Notes: generated from the sequence alone by a model not told the origin. DNA of 64,000 nt from Erpobdella octoculata (GCA_963978895.1 OZ022242.1:3097166-3161165), one strand, 5' to 3'; counted from the stretch's first letter, positions 1-19,192 are shown. Numbers and translations are program-made.

Positions 1-240
1 AAAAAGCGACGAAAAATAAAAATTTAATTCCATCCAATTATCACAAAAAATAAATTAAAACCTAAAATGAAAAGACATTTGTGGGAATTTCGCATTGAAA
101 TATTTTCTTATTTCTCTTATCTCATAATTTCTCGTCTGATCAACGACTCTATGGGAGTTCGCTAACGCTTGATATATGACTCCGCTTTAAGCTTTTCTCA
201 GGATCGAATAAGGTTGAAGCGATCAATAAAGTGATTTAAA
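1..240. other. AT-rich non-coding DNA
   Basis: I see no gene, repeat unit or transposon end here. Short stop-rich frames on both strands. Confidence 0.5.
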
Positions 241-244
241 GATG

Positions 245-333
245 ACGTCATAATGTCATGTCATGTCATGTCATGTCATGATATTTCAAGCCATGTCATT
301 TCATGTCATATCATGTCATGTCATGTCATGTGT
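245..333. repeat. imperfect (TCATG)n pentanucleotide array
   Basis: Tandem pentamer TCATG/TGTCA with interruptions near 283-297. Non-coding. Confidence 0.85.
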
Positions 334-504
334 GAGTGCAGGTGAGAAAGTTGGTCGGTACGTGTGTCACGATTTAGTTTATGTGACACACACACACAAT
401 TCAAGTCACAACCCACGATTCTCAAATGAGTATTAATTACAGAACAATTTGTTTTAAAATATTGTATGAAAGAAATTGTTTACATCAAGGACCTTAACCA
501 AATG

Positions 505-713
505 TCACCATCTTCATCATTATAAACATCACCACAATCATCACCAACATCACTATCATCATTATCATTACCATCGACATCATCATCACAACCACCTTCA
601 TCATCATCGCTATCATTACCACCACCACAACCAACATCACCATCATCATCATCATCATCGTCGTCGTCGTCTTCATCATCATTATCATCATCATCATCTT
701 CTTCATCATAGCT
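505..713. repeat. imperfect (CAT)n triplet array
   Basis: Degenerate CAT/CAC/CGT triplets. The His-rich and Asp-rich open frames across it result from the triplet period and are not genes. Confidence 0.85.
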
Positions 714-774
714 CATGTTACAGAAACTGTTTTAACAAATGAAGGTGCAAGTATGAACTCTCTTAAAAACGGGT

Positions 775-935
775 TTTCCCGTTAGTAGGCACGAGTAGTT
801 GACCTTACAAGGTATCGGGTTCGAATCGTGGTAGGAAGAGAACAATTCATCCGATTCGTATCTTCCCATCTGAGAGAGAGAGATTTAAAAGCACCGCCAG
901 CCGGTTATATATCTTTGTTGTCCATTGTTTAAGTT
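775..935 (+). repeat. SINE-like element with tRNA B-box
   Basis: GGGTTCGAATC at about 818-828 matches the internal B-box of tRNA genes. A weak A-box-like stretch lies about 30-40 bases upstream, and a unique non-tRNA body ending in AT-rich DNA follows. A complete tRNA cloverleaf cannot be drawn because there is no matching acceptor stem, so a decayed tRNA-derived SINE fits better than a functional tRNA gene. Confidence 0.4.
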
Positions 936-1056
936 TTAGTTGGAAATATTCTTCATGTAACTGAACACTCTTTCAGGACTTTATCTGAATAACTTTATTT
1001 GCTTACTTAACTTCGATATGCTCTTTTAATAAAAATAAATAAGTCAAATATTACTC

Positions 1057-1058
<2 letters not shown>

Positions 1059-1130
<72 letters not shown>
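1059..1130. repeat. (AT)n microsatellite
   Basis: Uninterrupted AT dinucleotides, 72 bases. Confidence 0.98.
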
Positions 1131-1132
<2 letters not shown>

Positions 1133-1215
1133 AGATGAATAATTATGGTAAGATTAATAAATAAAACATAAAGTTGTTTACTGCTAAAATTATGTGTTGT
1201 AAATGTCATGGACTT

Positions 1216-1348
1216 TAGTCACCATCATCACCTTCGTCATCACCTTACTCATCCCATGAACATCATCATCTGCATTGGCATCATCATAATCATTACCATC
1301 ATCATCATCATCATCATTATTATCATCATCATCATCAACAACAAAAAC
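1216..1348. repeat. imperfect (CAT)n array
   Basis: Degenerate CAT triplets. No gene. Confidence 0.8.
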
Positions 1349-1514
1349 AACCATCATAAACTTAAACAAATGTTTGTTTAGTAAAGAAAAGTTTCCGCTG
1401 AATTTTTAGTGAGCCGAAAAAAAAGAAACCAATTGACTAATCACACGCAGCGTAACAAACAACTTCAATTTCCAAAACGACTCCGAAAATAGTCTAACTT
1501 AATATTGTGTACGA

Positions 1515-1735
1515 ATCTCTTCTTCATCATCATCATCGTCGTCGTCATCGTCATCGTCGTCATCGTCATCGTCGTCATCGTCGTCATCGTCATCATCGTC
1601 ATCATCGTCATCGTCATCGTCATCTTCATCATCATCATCATCTATATCACCATTATTAACATCACCATCATAACTACCACCACCATCATCATCATCATCA
1701 CCACGACCACCATCATCATCATCATGGTCGTGTTT
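1515..1735. repeat. (TCA/TCG)n triplet array
   Basis: Mixed TCA and TCG triplets, with hexamer-like TCATCG higher order at 1540-1620. The poly-Asp frame on the minus strand is a product of the repeat. Confidence 0.85.
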
Positions 1736-1884
1736 ACGCAAGAAGCGAAGGAACAATGGAAGGATAATCTAATAGGGAACAATGAGGAATGGATTTAATT
1801 ACTAGCACGCTTTACCTCCATACACACACACACACATACACTGCCACCGTTCTTTTCCATGAAAGAATTCTGGAAAACGGAAGC

Positions 1885-1975
1885 GATGATCGCCGTGATG
1901 ATGATGATGGTGATAGTGATGAAGATGATGAGGAAGATAATGATGGTCATAATGATGAAGATGGGGATGATGATG
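1885..1975. repeat. imperfect (GAT)n array
   Basis: GATGAT triplets with substitutions. Confidence 0.75.
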
Positions 1976-2379
1976 ACTTTTTTTTATTTAAACTAAATTT
2001 CTATTTTTATGCGATTGTTTAAACTACTGATGACCTTTATATTGCCAGGTGGTGTTTGTTTCCCGCGGATCAATTTAAAAGGGGGGATGACGGGGAGAAG
2101 AGAGGGGATGTGGCAATGTAAATTAAGTTATGATAATAGTTTAACCACGAGAATGATATTAGAATGGGATCAGAAAAGAAACGTCTGATTACACCAACCC
2201 CCCTCCCTCCCCCATTCTCCATGCATCTGCATTTGTCTAATTGAATTAAATGGCTTTGTCGGTCTGACCGCGTGGGTCACGAGTTCAAAAGGTCATCGGC
2301 GAGGTCACTGGCTACACAAACGGATACCCTCATGCAGCTATGCATACAAAAACGAAAGCACAGACGTAAACAAACAAGC

Positions 2380-2540
2380 TCGTAACCGCACACGTACACA
2401 CAAACGCACATACACACACATGCATATACACACAAACGCACAAACGTAAATACACACAATCGCACACACACGCAAACGCACATACACATACAATCACACA
2501 TACGACAACCCCACCACCTACCTACCTACCTACCTACCCC
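2380..2540. repeat. CA-rich degenerate array ending in (CCTA)n
   Basis: Degenerate CACA/ACGC tracts run to about 2505, followed by perfect CCTA tetramers at 2516-2537. No coding signal. Confidence 0.8.
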
Positions 2541-3069
2541 AGGAATAAACATCGAACGAAAAAAAGAAACATCGACAGCTCCATCGAACTCCAACTGAAC
2601 ACAATCAACATCATCTGAAGATCGACAAATCGATGTTCTGCTTGGCTGATTGTTTAATTGATAGATCGAATGTTTGGTTGCGACGCTGAGTGGGCCGCGG
2701 GTCATTTGCCCGGTGAATGAGCGGCTTGCCTATTTCGGGGAGGGGGGGTGGACTCGGTTGGAGAGGGGGTGATTTATCGTCATGAAGGAAAAATGTTAAG
2801 AAAAAATTAAATTTCAATGGCTCATGGATGAGCAAATTAGTTGAGGCAAATTGATGAATGAAAGTTTAAAAGCTGATTATATTCAAGCAGTGATTGAAAC
2901 CATACAAAATCTATAATAAAATTTAAATACATAATCTAAAATAAAATGTAAATACATGATCTAAAATAAAATTTCATGATGTAAAAGACTATAAACTATA
3001 ATAAAAAAAATTAAAAAAAACCATACATAATCAATAAATTCTTTCTTGTGATTACAAAACGCAAACAAC
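2541..3069. other. intron or flank DNA downstream of Wnt exon
   Basis: In the minus-strand gene direction this follows the splice donor at 3070. I looked for the next Wnt exon (the CKCHG-type core) and did not find it down to position 1. Repeated AAAATTTAAATACATGATC-like words occur at 2910-2970. Otherwise plain AT-rich DNA. Confidence 0.5.
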
Positions 3070-8954
<5,885 letters not shown>

Positions 8955-8959
8955 CTGGG

Positions 8960-9940
8960 AGTGGGAGGTACATGAAAAAAATGTTTATTCATTTTTATTG
9001 TATGTTTGTGCATTGTGTACGGGTGTTTGGGCGTTTCTACGACTGCCCGTGTGGGTTTATCATACGTGTGAAGATATTCCACAAATCTCGCAAACTGTTT
9101 GTATTTCTTCTACTTTTTTCTAGTCGATGTCTAATTTTTTTTTCAGCGGAAAACTTTTATAGAGCAGCCGCATCAGCTTAGTCGTTATTTTTGTGCAAAA
9201 GATATTTATCTTTGTATTTTTTTTAGAAATAAAATTTTAGTTGCTTAATAGTAATCTCTGAAATAAGCATTTGTTTCTTGAAGGACGGCGTTGTTTCGGC
9301 ACTGTCAGTCAGTCATCCAGTCTGAGTAGGAGACAGTCAGACAGACGCAGACTGACAACTGATCTGACTGACAGACATGCAGACTCACTAAGAGACAGAC
9401 AGACGGACAAGCTGACAGTCGGACAGATAAACAAAGAGTGAAGCAATTCATAATTACCACGGCAACCTGGCATGCAGACAAACTGCTTTCTGTTTTTGTT
9501 TCAACCACAGGGAGGTATCCCTTCCTCTCGATCTCTATCTCTCTTTTTTCCCTCCCTCTCCCTAACACACACACTCTCTCTTTTTCTTTTTTCCATCCTT
9601 TCTCTGTATCTTATTTTTCTTTTATGTTTCTACATACTTTTGCAAAAGCTGTATAATTTTTCTATATCTTGTCTTTCCTTCTATTTCAGTTGTCGTATAA
9701 AATGCAAGCACGTACAAATGGACTAATAACGGGTGAGGTGCAAATCAGAGGCGATAACGAATTACTTTTTAAATAAATTTTTTTATTTATTTTTATCTCA
9801 TTAAACACTTTTAATGCAACAAATGTTTAATTGTGTCTCTTCTTCTTCTTCTCCCCGGTGTAGTCACGTGCTAAGAAAAACTAAGCAAATCTTTCTTGTT
9901 TTTTTATAACCTGATTAAAATGATGGAAGTGATGAATGGT
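8960..9940. other. intron or flank, no gene seen
   Basis: Low-complexity CAGACAGAC-like words at 9300-9430 and pyrimidine-rich DNA at 9520-9680. The upstream Wnt exon was sought and not recognised. Confidence 0.4.
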
Positions 9941-9950
9941 GGTGGTGGTG

Positions 9951-10137
9951 CAGAGGTCGACATGGGTTCATTTTTGGCGACCCAACCCAACCCAACCCAA
10001 CCCAAACCAACCCAAACAGCCACTTTTTCAACCCAACCCGACCCATCTGAAAAGTTAAATTTTAGCCCAACTCAGCTGAACTCACAGTTAAAATGTTTTT
10101 TTTAATTAAAAATTTTAATTTATTTTTCAACCCAACC
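9951..10137. mobile_element. hAT-like terminus rich in ACCCA
   Basis: Begins CAGAGGTCGACATGGGTT, then CCCAACCCAACC repeats. The same design recurs reversed at 13493 (ending ACCCATGTCCACCTCTG) and in the 13226-13493 block. These look like the subterminal repeats of one hAT family. No clear 8-bp duplication. Confidence 0.4.
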
Positions 10138-10270
10138 CAACATACATACATACATACATACATACATACATACATACATACATACATACATACATACATA
10201 CATACATACATACATACATACATACATACATACATACATACATACATACATACATACATACATACATACA
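10138..10270. repeat. (CATA)n microsatellite
   Basis: Pure tetramer of about 130 bases. Confidence 0.98.
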
Positions 10271-10727
10271 ACCTCTTGACTGACTGCAAATAGAATAGTT
10301 ACATGGGGAGACAGGCGAGTGGTCCGCTTAATGAGGCGAATGGACCGGTGACATTCGATATGAATTGAGTTTGTACGCATGCATGTCTGCTTTTTTCTGT
10401 CGGTATGTTTGTCTGTGCACGTGGTTGTCCGTGCGCGTAAGAGTGATTTTCATTCCATGGACGTGTGAAAAAAAAGAAAGAAAGAGACGCAGAAGAAGAA
10501 AAGAAAAAAAATGGGATAAATGAAGGAATTAAATGACATAATCGGTTGAAGTATTAGTTTCAGTTGAAGGTCAAAAGAGCATCCTTTGACACGGTCGCAG
10601 AGATATCATGTTACGATTTCAATTAGATCTTCTGCTTCTTCTTTCGAAATACAGGTCGTCCATGTAATGACCCCTGCATTTTGGAGCTTTCCCAGATGAA
10701 GGATACAAGAAAACATATAAATGTGTG

Positions 10728-10815
10728 TTTGTCAGTGTGTGTGTGTGTGTGCATGTGTGTTTGTGTGCGTGCGTGTGTGTCCACGCAGACCTGTGTGTGT
10801 GTGCGTGTGTCCACA
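10728..10815. repeat. (GT)n-rich microsatellite
   Basis: Interrupted GTGTGT/GTGCGT. Confidence 0.9.
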
Positions 10816-11089
10816 GAAATGGTAATCACACAATGGACACATTTTCCAATTCGAACGCAACCCCATCTCGAAGATTCGGTCATAAAATTCCAATCTCGTC
10901 CCTTCTTCCAAACGTCTCACGAAAGATTTCTGTTTATCAACATTTACAGTTATGTACAGTTAAGTACAGTTATATAAAACCATTCAGTTGTACCTACAGA
11001 TGCTAATTTCTAACTTCATTTACCACATCGTACAAAAAATACATTTGCAGCTACCATAACAACTAGTTTACGAGAACATACGCATACAG

Positions 11090-11336
11090 AAGAGTATCGG
11101 GGGAGGGGGGCAGGGCAGACACGGGGAGGGGGGGAAGGGGCGCAAAAAAATGCATTAAAAAAAAATACCTACGACTATCCCTCCCCCTCTCTTTTCCCGG
11201 TCATCAATTTAAAAAAAAAACGTGGAATTAAAATAAATTACCTACGTCACCTCTCTCTCCTGGTCATCAGCAATTTTTGGAGAAGAAGTTTACAGATGGG
11301 CATTTCTAGGGTCGTCAAAACCTCGCTACGCCACTG
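11090..11336. mobile_element. hAT terminus, short non-autonomous copy
   Basis: The right edge reads CCTCGCTACGCCACTG, the reverse complement of the CAGTGGCGTAG terminus shared by other hAT copies in this window. The interior is G-rich and C-rich without coding. The left edge is not resolved. Confidence 0.45.
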
Positions 11337-11525
11337 AACACATATATGAACACATATGAACACATATATGAACACGTATGAACACATATATGAACACATA
11401 TGAACACATATATGACACGTATGAACACATATATGAACACATATGAACACATATATGAACACGTATGAACACATATATGAACACATATATGAACACATAT
11501 GAACACATATATGAGCGCACGAATA
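11337..11525. repeat. minisatellite (AACACATATATG)n
   Basis: A roughly 21-24 base compound of AACACATATATG and AACACATATG, about 8 copies, directly abutting the hAT terminus at 11336. Confidence 0.9.
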
Positions 11526-12132
11526 CACATACACACATACCTAATAACAAACATACGCATACATACACACATACCTAATATCAAATACACGGACATATGA
11601 TGCAACAATGAAACACACATCAGCTGGAGACAAGGATATTTACACCGGCATGTTGTTACCATGGCGGCACTTGATCACTGAGAGACTGAATGAATACTTT
11701 TTTTTCTTAATAAAAGAATTTCCCGCTCTTTGTGTGCTTGTGCGTGCGTGCGTGTGTTCCTGTGTACGTGCTGGCGATTGCGTCTTTGTGAATGTGCAAA
11801 CAGGGATGTGCAAAAATATATATCTCTACGTTTGTTCGTTGGTGACCATTAGCAGTGAAATTATTATTCCGAAAACGTTACCCAGCCCAGCCCAGGCTTA
11901 ACCGACGAATACAAATAGCAATAAATTCTTCAGGAAAATATTTAATTATTTTTATATAAAAAAAATTGGCGCAGAAAAAACTTAATAAAAATTTTACTTT
12001 TTGCCTCGAATCTTTGAGGTTTGTTTGTTGAATTGAAGAGAGTAAAAATATTCCGGGAGAAACAAATTTTTTTCATCGCTATTTATCTCTCAATAGATTC
12101 TTCGCCATGATGCCCTTGTTCCTTCCGAGATA

Positions 12133-12360
12133 ACATACATACATACATACATACATACATACATACATACATACATACATACATACATACATACATACAT
12201 ACATACATACATACATAAATACATACATACATAAATACATACATACATACATACATACATACATACATACATACATACATACATACATACATACATACAT
12301 ACATACATACACACACACATACATACATAGATACATACATGCATACATACATACATACAT
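12133..12360. repeat. (CATA)n microsatellite
   Basis: About 228 bases of CATA with sparse AATA and CACA variants. Confidence 0.98.
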
Positions 12361-13220
12361 ACCGATGAGAAAAATTGAAAAGTTTTATGTTAGTAAAAAA
12401 ACAATTTTTCTTAGTAAAAATAAAGCTAATCAGTTTTTTCCTTTCAAGCGGGTACTCTTAAAGTATTCATAACGGCAAAACTTTTTTTCAATTAGTATTT
12501 TAAAATTTTTATTAAAATAATAATGTTTGTTTTTTGTAACTGTGATTTATGATAACTTGTAAAGTTACAACAAGATTCAAACGTTTCTAAATTCTTGCTC
12601 ATCCTCATCTACACACACACCTAACATGAAAGTGGATTCATCCAATGCGCACCCAGCATCCCCAAGGCTGGGAAAATGGATTCGCCCAACACACCGAGAA
12701 AGGATATCGGTTTTCAATGAGGATAAACATGGAGAAACAAGTCAATGACAAATTATTTTTTTCTGGTGAAAATAAAAGAAAAGAAAAAGAAAATGTTTCA
12801 AACGTAAACAAAGAGAAATTCTGACGTGACTGCAATAATTGTTAGCACAACGTCGGCTGGTTTAAGGCGGTTAGGGTAGGGGGTGGAGTGAAGGAGGGTT
12901 TCGAAGATGTAACGGGGGGGGGGGGAGATGTCGAAATGTTTTCAAATATGGGCTTGGGTCGCGATAATTGCCAGAAATTTTTTTTAAATTTTATGTTTTA
13001 TTTGATTTCATTTAAATGCTTACCGGCTAAGTCCTCTATAAATCTTATCAAATCCAAATCGAAATCAACTAAGTAAAATCCAAATAAAATTATTTACCCG
13101 GAATACCCACTAATACCACGCCCCCGACATACCCGAACAGCCAACATCACATCAACATTTACTGCTGCACATAACTACAATTACTTTTTGTCAATACCAT
13201 TTTTCTAAGGGATGCTGAAA
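12361..13220. other. no gene recognised
   Basis: AT-rich DNA. A G-run interrupts at 12914-12926. A short GC-richer patch at 12620-12730 is open on the plus strand, but there is no homology that I recognise. Confidence 0.4.
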
Positions 13221-13225
13221 AGGTG

Positions 13226-13493
13226 TAGAGGTGAAGCAAGTTGGCCGTAGGGTTTTTTAGCGACACAACCCAACCCACCAATTACTGAACCCAACCCAAC
13301 CCGACCCACCTGAAAATTTAAATTTTCTAACCCATCCCAACCCATAGTTAAAATCCTTTTTTAAATGCACTTTTTTCTCTATTTTATTTCAACCCAAACC
13401 ATGTGCCACGCATTTGTTTTAAACAAAATTGAACCCAACCCAACCCATGGGTCAACCCAACCCATGGGCAGCCCAGACCCATGTCCACCTCTG
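13226..13493. mobile_element. hAT-like MITE, ACCCA-rich
   Basis: Ends TAGAGGTGAAGC at the left and ACCCATGTCCACCTCTG at the right (roughly inverted), with CCCAACCC repeats inside. The flanking 8-mers do not match, so the left edge may be misplaced or mutated. Confidence 0.4.
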
Positions 13494-13809
13494 TGGTAGC
13501 CTACCAATAAGCTTCCAAGCAATAATGGCTTTTCTGTTTCTGTTTTGGTTTTTCATTTCATGCTCTCATAAAGCTGTTAAAAAAGTCGTACTCATAACGT
13601 ATTTCATAAATTGTTCACAGACGCCAAGCTTTTCGACGGCTGCAGTCGCTGTCGCAACTGCAGCCGGTCAGTGGCGATGCTTGGTTAATTCTGTCGCTTC
13701 GGTGGTTCATCTGGATATCTTTGCATTCGTTCAATTTATCATCGTAGGTACCAATCTTTGAAGAACTTTAAGACGTGCACGAATCAGAACAATGATTGGT
13801 CACCACGTA

Positions 13810-13810
<1 letters not shown>

Positions 13811-13884
<74 letters not shown>

Positions 13885-13891
13885 AATGATA

Positions 13892-13951
<60 letters not shown>

Positions 13952-13985
13952 GTAATGATAGTAGTGATCATGATGATGATGATGA
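13811..13985. repeat. (GAT)n microsatellite
   Basis: Near-pure GAT triplets with AATGAT interruptions. Confidence 0.97.
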
Positions 13986-14596
13986 CTGCAACAAGGATCA
14001 GAATTGTAAGAGGTTTAGTTGACATAGATGGATTCAACTGTACGATCATTCCTGATCTGGCCAGATAAGATTGGCTTAAAAGGCGAATGAAGCAGCGAAA
14101 CTGACAGTTTAAAGTTTAAAACATAGACGACGTCATAATGTTAAGAAGAAGTCCATGGCTTTAATGTAAACTAATTTGAATTGACGTTAATGATGTAGTA
14201 ATGAAACATTTCATCTCCGAGTTGCAGTATACGCATCATAATGAGAACTTTTTGAAAAATTATCTATAAATAGATTATTGGTTTTTCCGTTGTTCCAGAT
14301 TATGAAGACCTTTTTATTCTTAGATTATACGGATATCATTTACTAATCTGTTATGTGTTTAGGCGTGTGTGTGTGCGTGTGTACGTGTGTCATAGCTGAC
14401 ACGTCGATGGGAGTAGTGCTTGGTCAGATATGGGGTCCGTTTTGATGGGGTTGGGTCAGAATAAGTTGGTCGGGTCATGTTTATTTTAAGATTTTTTGGG
14501 AGTAAAAGTCCGACTGTAATAAAAACGGGTTAATTTTTAAAAAAATGATAAAAGTGCTGATAGTGATAAAACTGGATGCATGGTGGCAACTAGAGA

Positions 14597-14776
14597 CGAT
14601 GACGACGACGACGATGATGATGATGATGATGTTATGGTGATGTTGATGATGGCAGAGTAGATATATTGAATGAGAGTGTGAAATCCGATAGATGGAACAG
14701 TTGGCTAATAATTGGAGTCTTTATGTGACAGTAGTCAGGAAAACAAGAAATGATGGTGATGACGATGACGATGACC

Positions 14777-14826
<50 letters not shown>

Positions 14827-14965
14827 AATGATGATGATGATGACGAAGACGACAATGATAGTGGTGGCGATGGTGGTTATGATGATGCTGATGACGATGA
14901 TGATGATGACGATGCTGATGACGATGATGATGATGACGATGATGATGATGACGATGCTGACTAAC
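14597..14965. repeat. (GAT/GAC)n arrays
   Basis: Two GAT-rich blocks (14597-14650 and 14750-14962) around a short unique spacer. The second shows a GATGACGATGATGATGAC higher order. Confidence 0.9.
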
Positions 14966-14999
14966 CATTGCGTTATGATTATCATCATAAGATGGAACA

Positions 15000-16900
15000 A
15001 ATTATACGTAGTTGTTAAATAATCCTTACTGAAAATTAACGTCAGGAAGTCAGCGTAAGACTTTACAGTTCGTCTTCTTCTGCGTAAATTAATAATTACA
15101 AGATGATAACCACGTTGTAAATTACACAATTAAGAAAAAGATGGTTCAAACTTTACCAGAGGTTTCGCTTTCGATATTATGGAAAAAGTTTTAAAAACAT
15201 TTGAAAAATGAATTTAATAAAAAGACTGGGAATTTTTATTTTATATTTTAAAAAAATTAAAAAATATAAAAAAACATAAATTTAAAAGGCTAAATAATTA
15301 TTTAACTATTTTATTTAATTTTAATTTAATTCATTTTTAGTGGTTTAAAAATTTTTTTAGAAACAAATAAATAATTTTAAAGAAAATACTCACAACCACG
15401 TGGCTGAACTTCTGGATAGGAAGAAGAAGACGACGACGAAGGTGACAGGAATGCGATTTAATGTACTCCTTTTTCTAATTTGATTCATTTTTAATCATGT
15501 TACAAAAGTGAATTTATGCAGATGAGTTGATCGAACAATTTCAGTTGTTTGATTATAATTCTTTTGTTTAAAATTGTTCCTTATGTTGTTTTAATTAATT
15601 TTAACAAGAAGAATAATAAACTCATAACATGTTTACTACTATCATGAGTATTAGATATTTTATTTAAATAATAAACACTATAAAATATTGGTGATAGAGC
15701 TTATCGGGAAACAACCAAATTATCTTCGAGAAAATGAATTTAAACTACCGCCAAACCGACGATGGCTATGCTTTTTGCAATGGTAGGTAACTTGCGTGTA
15801 ATACAAGTAGCTATCTATGTACGTAAGCGCGTATTTCAGTCTGTGCACGCACGTACATACGTGTGTGCGTGTATTATTTACACACACACACAGACCTAAT
15901 TTATTCATACTATGCACACACACAAATAAAGACAGTCATCTGCGAAATTAAAAGTTTATAAATTATTAACAACAAGGACTATACAACATTAAAACACCTT
16001 AACACAATAGGTTAACAACTTTAACGAAAAGCAAAAATAAAAATGTACAAAAAACAAGGTTTATAAAAACACACTTATATATTTTTTTAAATTATGCAAA
16101 TAGATTTCTTATTGCAATAATAGTTTTACCATTGTTTATAGTAATATTTAAAAAAAAGTTTTGTTTTGTTTTAGCTGTCTATCCTGCTTGACAGTTAGGA
16201 TGACGGATTTTTATAGATATCAACTTAAAGGATTACAATTATAGAAAATTTTAAAATAATTATTTAAAGATAATATGTTTCGAGAAGCAATGATATTTTA
16301 TTTATTTATTTCATGATTTCTTTAATAATCACGTTGTACGCCTTTTTCGAGAATTGCAGTTGCTCTGGTAAATTCACTTGTGAGAGGAGCATTGGTTAAT
16401 GTAATCATTAACCATACCAAGATTCAAGTTATGATAGATTTTTAAAAGACAATAAAGAAAAAAGTATATGAAGAAATCAAGCTTCAAACGCAGGAAAAAA
16501 ATGTTTTATAGGAATCGATAGAGTCGGATAAGTTCTTCAATTCTACTAAGCTTGTAAATCTATAAAATCACATCTTATCCCAGGTTTTTAAATGGCTGTA
16601 ACAAACCAATAGAATGTTTTCAGACGATAAAAACAATATTTAGGTATATATAAATATAACAAGAAGTCAAGCAATACACAAATGACCGCTTCAGTAGTTG
16701 CGTTTTCTTAAAAAGAATGCTTAGGAAAACGAGTATGATGATGGTGTTACAAAATCCAGTCTCAAAAACAGGAATATTTTCAACATAATGAGGGTCAGAG
16801 TTTCTGTTAATTAATTTTTTGAATAAAAACAATAAATTAAAACATCTGACTCAAGTTATTCAGGAGAGACTTTGGCGCGATGCGTCCTAGTAAGTAGTAA
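15000..16900. other. AT-rich DNA without recognisable gene
   Basis: Only short stop-bounded frames. A CA/GT-rich patch lies at 15830-15910. Nothing else stands out on either strand. Confidence 0.4.
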
Positions 16901-16962
16901 GTAGCTCCCCTTATGCAAGGGGTTTACTCGCTTTGCTCAGGTTGAGTGTCTCGCGGAGTTAA

Positions 16963-17283
16963 CTAACTCCTTTCACTAACCTTATAAAAAAATAAAATAA
17001 TTACAATCGAAAGCAACTGATAAATTGAAATTTTTGTTCTGTTTTTAAACTTGGAATATCCACGAAAAGACAGCCATACATGTCCTTTATTCATTCCTAT
17101 ATTCACATCATTATTATCAGACTTTGATATTTTTTTATTCCTGGCAAGATCGTACCAGGAAGAATCAGCATAGACGTTAAAAGAACAGTTGATTTTGTCG
17201 TTCCATTGAATATTTAGATGGCGGATATTTGAAATCACATGTGATTTATCTGTTTTTAAGTAGAACTGAATATTATTTAACAT
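16963..17283 (-). CDS. hypothetical frame with one predicted membrane segment
   Basis: 106 codons. The amino-terminal part is polar and Asn/Lys-rich, and a hydrophobic stretch near the end (ISIYQLLSIVIILFFYKV) could span a membrane. I do not recognise a family. It could be a terminal exon of an unseen gene or chance. Confidence 0.2.
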   Translation of the reverse strand: MLNNIQFYLKTDKSHVISNIRHLNIQWNDKINCSFNVYADSSWYDLARNKKISKSDNNDVNIGMNKGHVWLSFRGYSKFKNRTKISIYQLLSIVIILFFYKVSERS

Positions 17284-17539
17284 AACTTAACTATAAATGT
17301 CAAATTTGAACAATCTTTTTGGTAGGAAGAGCTAATTCTGATTTTTTCTTTCAACGTTTTTATTTTAACACCAGGTGCCGCACAATACATTTTATTTCAA
17401 CACTTTCATAGCTGCTTCAAAGAAAGTCGTGTGATATTTCTAAACAACTTGTTTCAATGAGGAAAATGCTTAAAAGCGTGTTATAATAAGATAAAATTTT
17501 TTATGTCATAAATAATTGGCTTAAAAAAAATAACAAACA

Positions 17540-17865
17540 ATCATATTATATGGACAGGCGCTGGTGGTTGAAAGGCTGAAAAAGGCGATCAAGGCTATGC
17601 GAGACGATGGTTGTCATCCTAGTGTGTTAGCCGCTCTTGCTATCACGATCATCTTTAAAATTTCTACCACAGTAGGCATGGCACCAGACCTATGGAAACT
17701 AGCTAATATTACGTCCATTTTTAAAAAAGGTAGCAAAATAAAGGCAGGAAACTATAGGCCAGTATCATTAACTGCCGTACTATTCACGAGCAAATCATGT
17801 CCTTCTGCATTATTAACAACCTAATACCTAAATCTCAACATGGATTTGTGAGAAAAAAGGATGTG
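17540..17865 (+). pseudogene. LINE reverse transcriptase fragment
   Basis: Encodes GMAPDLWKLANITSIFKKGS then AGNYRPVSL, the fingers region of non-LTR reverse transcriptases. No catalytic motif remains and the frame breaks near 17824. A dead fragment of a jockey/CR1-like LINE. Confidence 0.75.
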
Positions 17866-18609
17866 TAAGCAATTTACTAAAATCCCGCAACATTTTAATA
17901 GAGTGTTCATTTTGGTTTTTCTGTTTTCTTCTACACAAATTTTGCTAAATCTTTTCTGGCATTTTTGTGTTTTTAGTTTTTTGTATGTATATATGTTTTG
18001 ATAACCGAATAGAAATCAAATAATTATCAAATAGTTAAACTGCCTTCTTTATTTTTTATGAAACATTCTCACTAAAAAGTTTTTTCCGTAGAGTGAACAT
18101 TTTTTTCTCAGGTTGTGTGAGCGAGTGCGCATAATATAGTTGAGTTTTGCTGGAAGAAGATACTGCAGTGGATGTGTCGTATCATAGGTGATGCGTCGAA
18201 AAAACCGTCATCACCCACTTCACATAATTTAGAGAATCAACAAAAGGTATCAATCATATAAATTAAAAATAAACTCCGCCTCGCTAACTGCGAGCCAGTC
18301 CCAAGCCTGGCGAAAGGAGGAGGGAAAAGTAAAAAGGATCAAATTCTGATCCACGACAGGAAATACTTAAGTTTTTCCTACATACAGCCATTAAAGTCTT
18401 AAAACACCTGGTGTAAAGGACTATAACCTATTATAAAAAAATTAAAAATAAGAAAACAAATCTTGATTACGAACATCAGCTTAATTGAAATCTTCTGAAC
18501 TATTATTTTTAAACATTAGCAAAATTACCTGTGAAAAATTGAATATATACCCTAAAAAAATTTGCAAACATTTTATATATATACTCTGAATAAAGAAATC
18601 TGTAAAAAA

Positions 18610-18771
<162 letters not shown>

Positions 18772-19192
18772 CGTAAATCAGTTAAACAATCACCACTTAA
18801 TTTTTTTAATTTTTCATTTCAGGCAATCTGTTGGAAAAAGAATAATTTGTATTTACAGTTATTCTTTGAACCGCCAAATAAATCAGTTTTTCTTAAAGAA
18901 TGTCTTGCATTCCTATCGACTGACTAATTTTTAAGTTTAACTGTAACATAATAACATTAATAGCTAGTTGTAGCTCATATAAAGCACAGCTTTCTTCTAG
19001 TTTTAAGTTATTCCGGACATTGGCGCTCTTCTATTTTCTTGTCACACTTTCTTTGCTTGCGCGCCAATTATATAATCTAATAATTAATATCTAATATATC
19101 TATTTTAGCATTTTAAAACTGTTTAAAGTTTTATATTCAATAAGAAATAAATAAAAGTCGGAACAGCTTGTTATTCAATTTAGATAACAATG

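Noticed and set aside
245..333. CRISPR-like array
   Set aside because: The short tandem pentamer has no spacers, and the window is a eukaryotic genome.
476..742. His-rich protein on the plus strand and Asp-rich protein on the minus strand
   Set aside because: Pure consequence of CAT triplet repeats; open in several frames at once, no conserved domain. The same applies at 1499-1798, 4744-5220, 13768-14068 and 14632-15129.
818..828. Functional tRNA gene
   Set aside because: B-box present, but no acceptor stem or anticodon arm can be paired around it.
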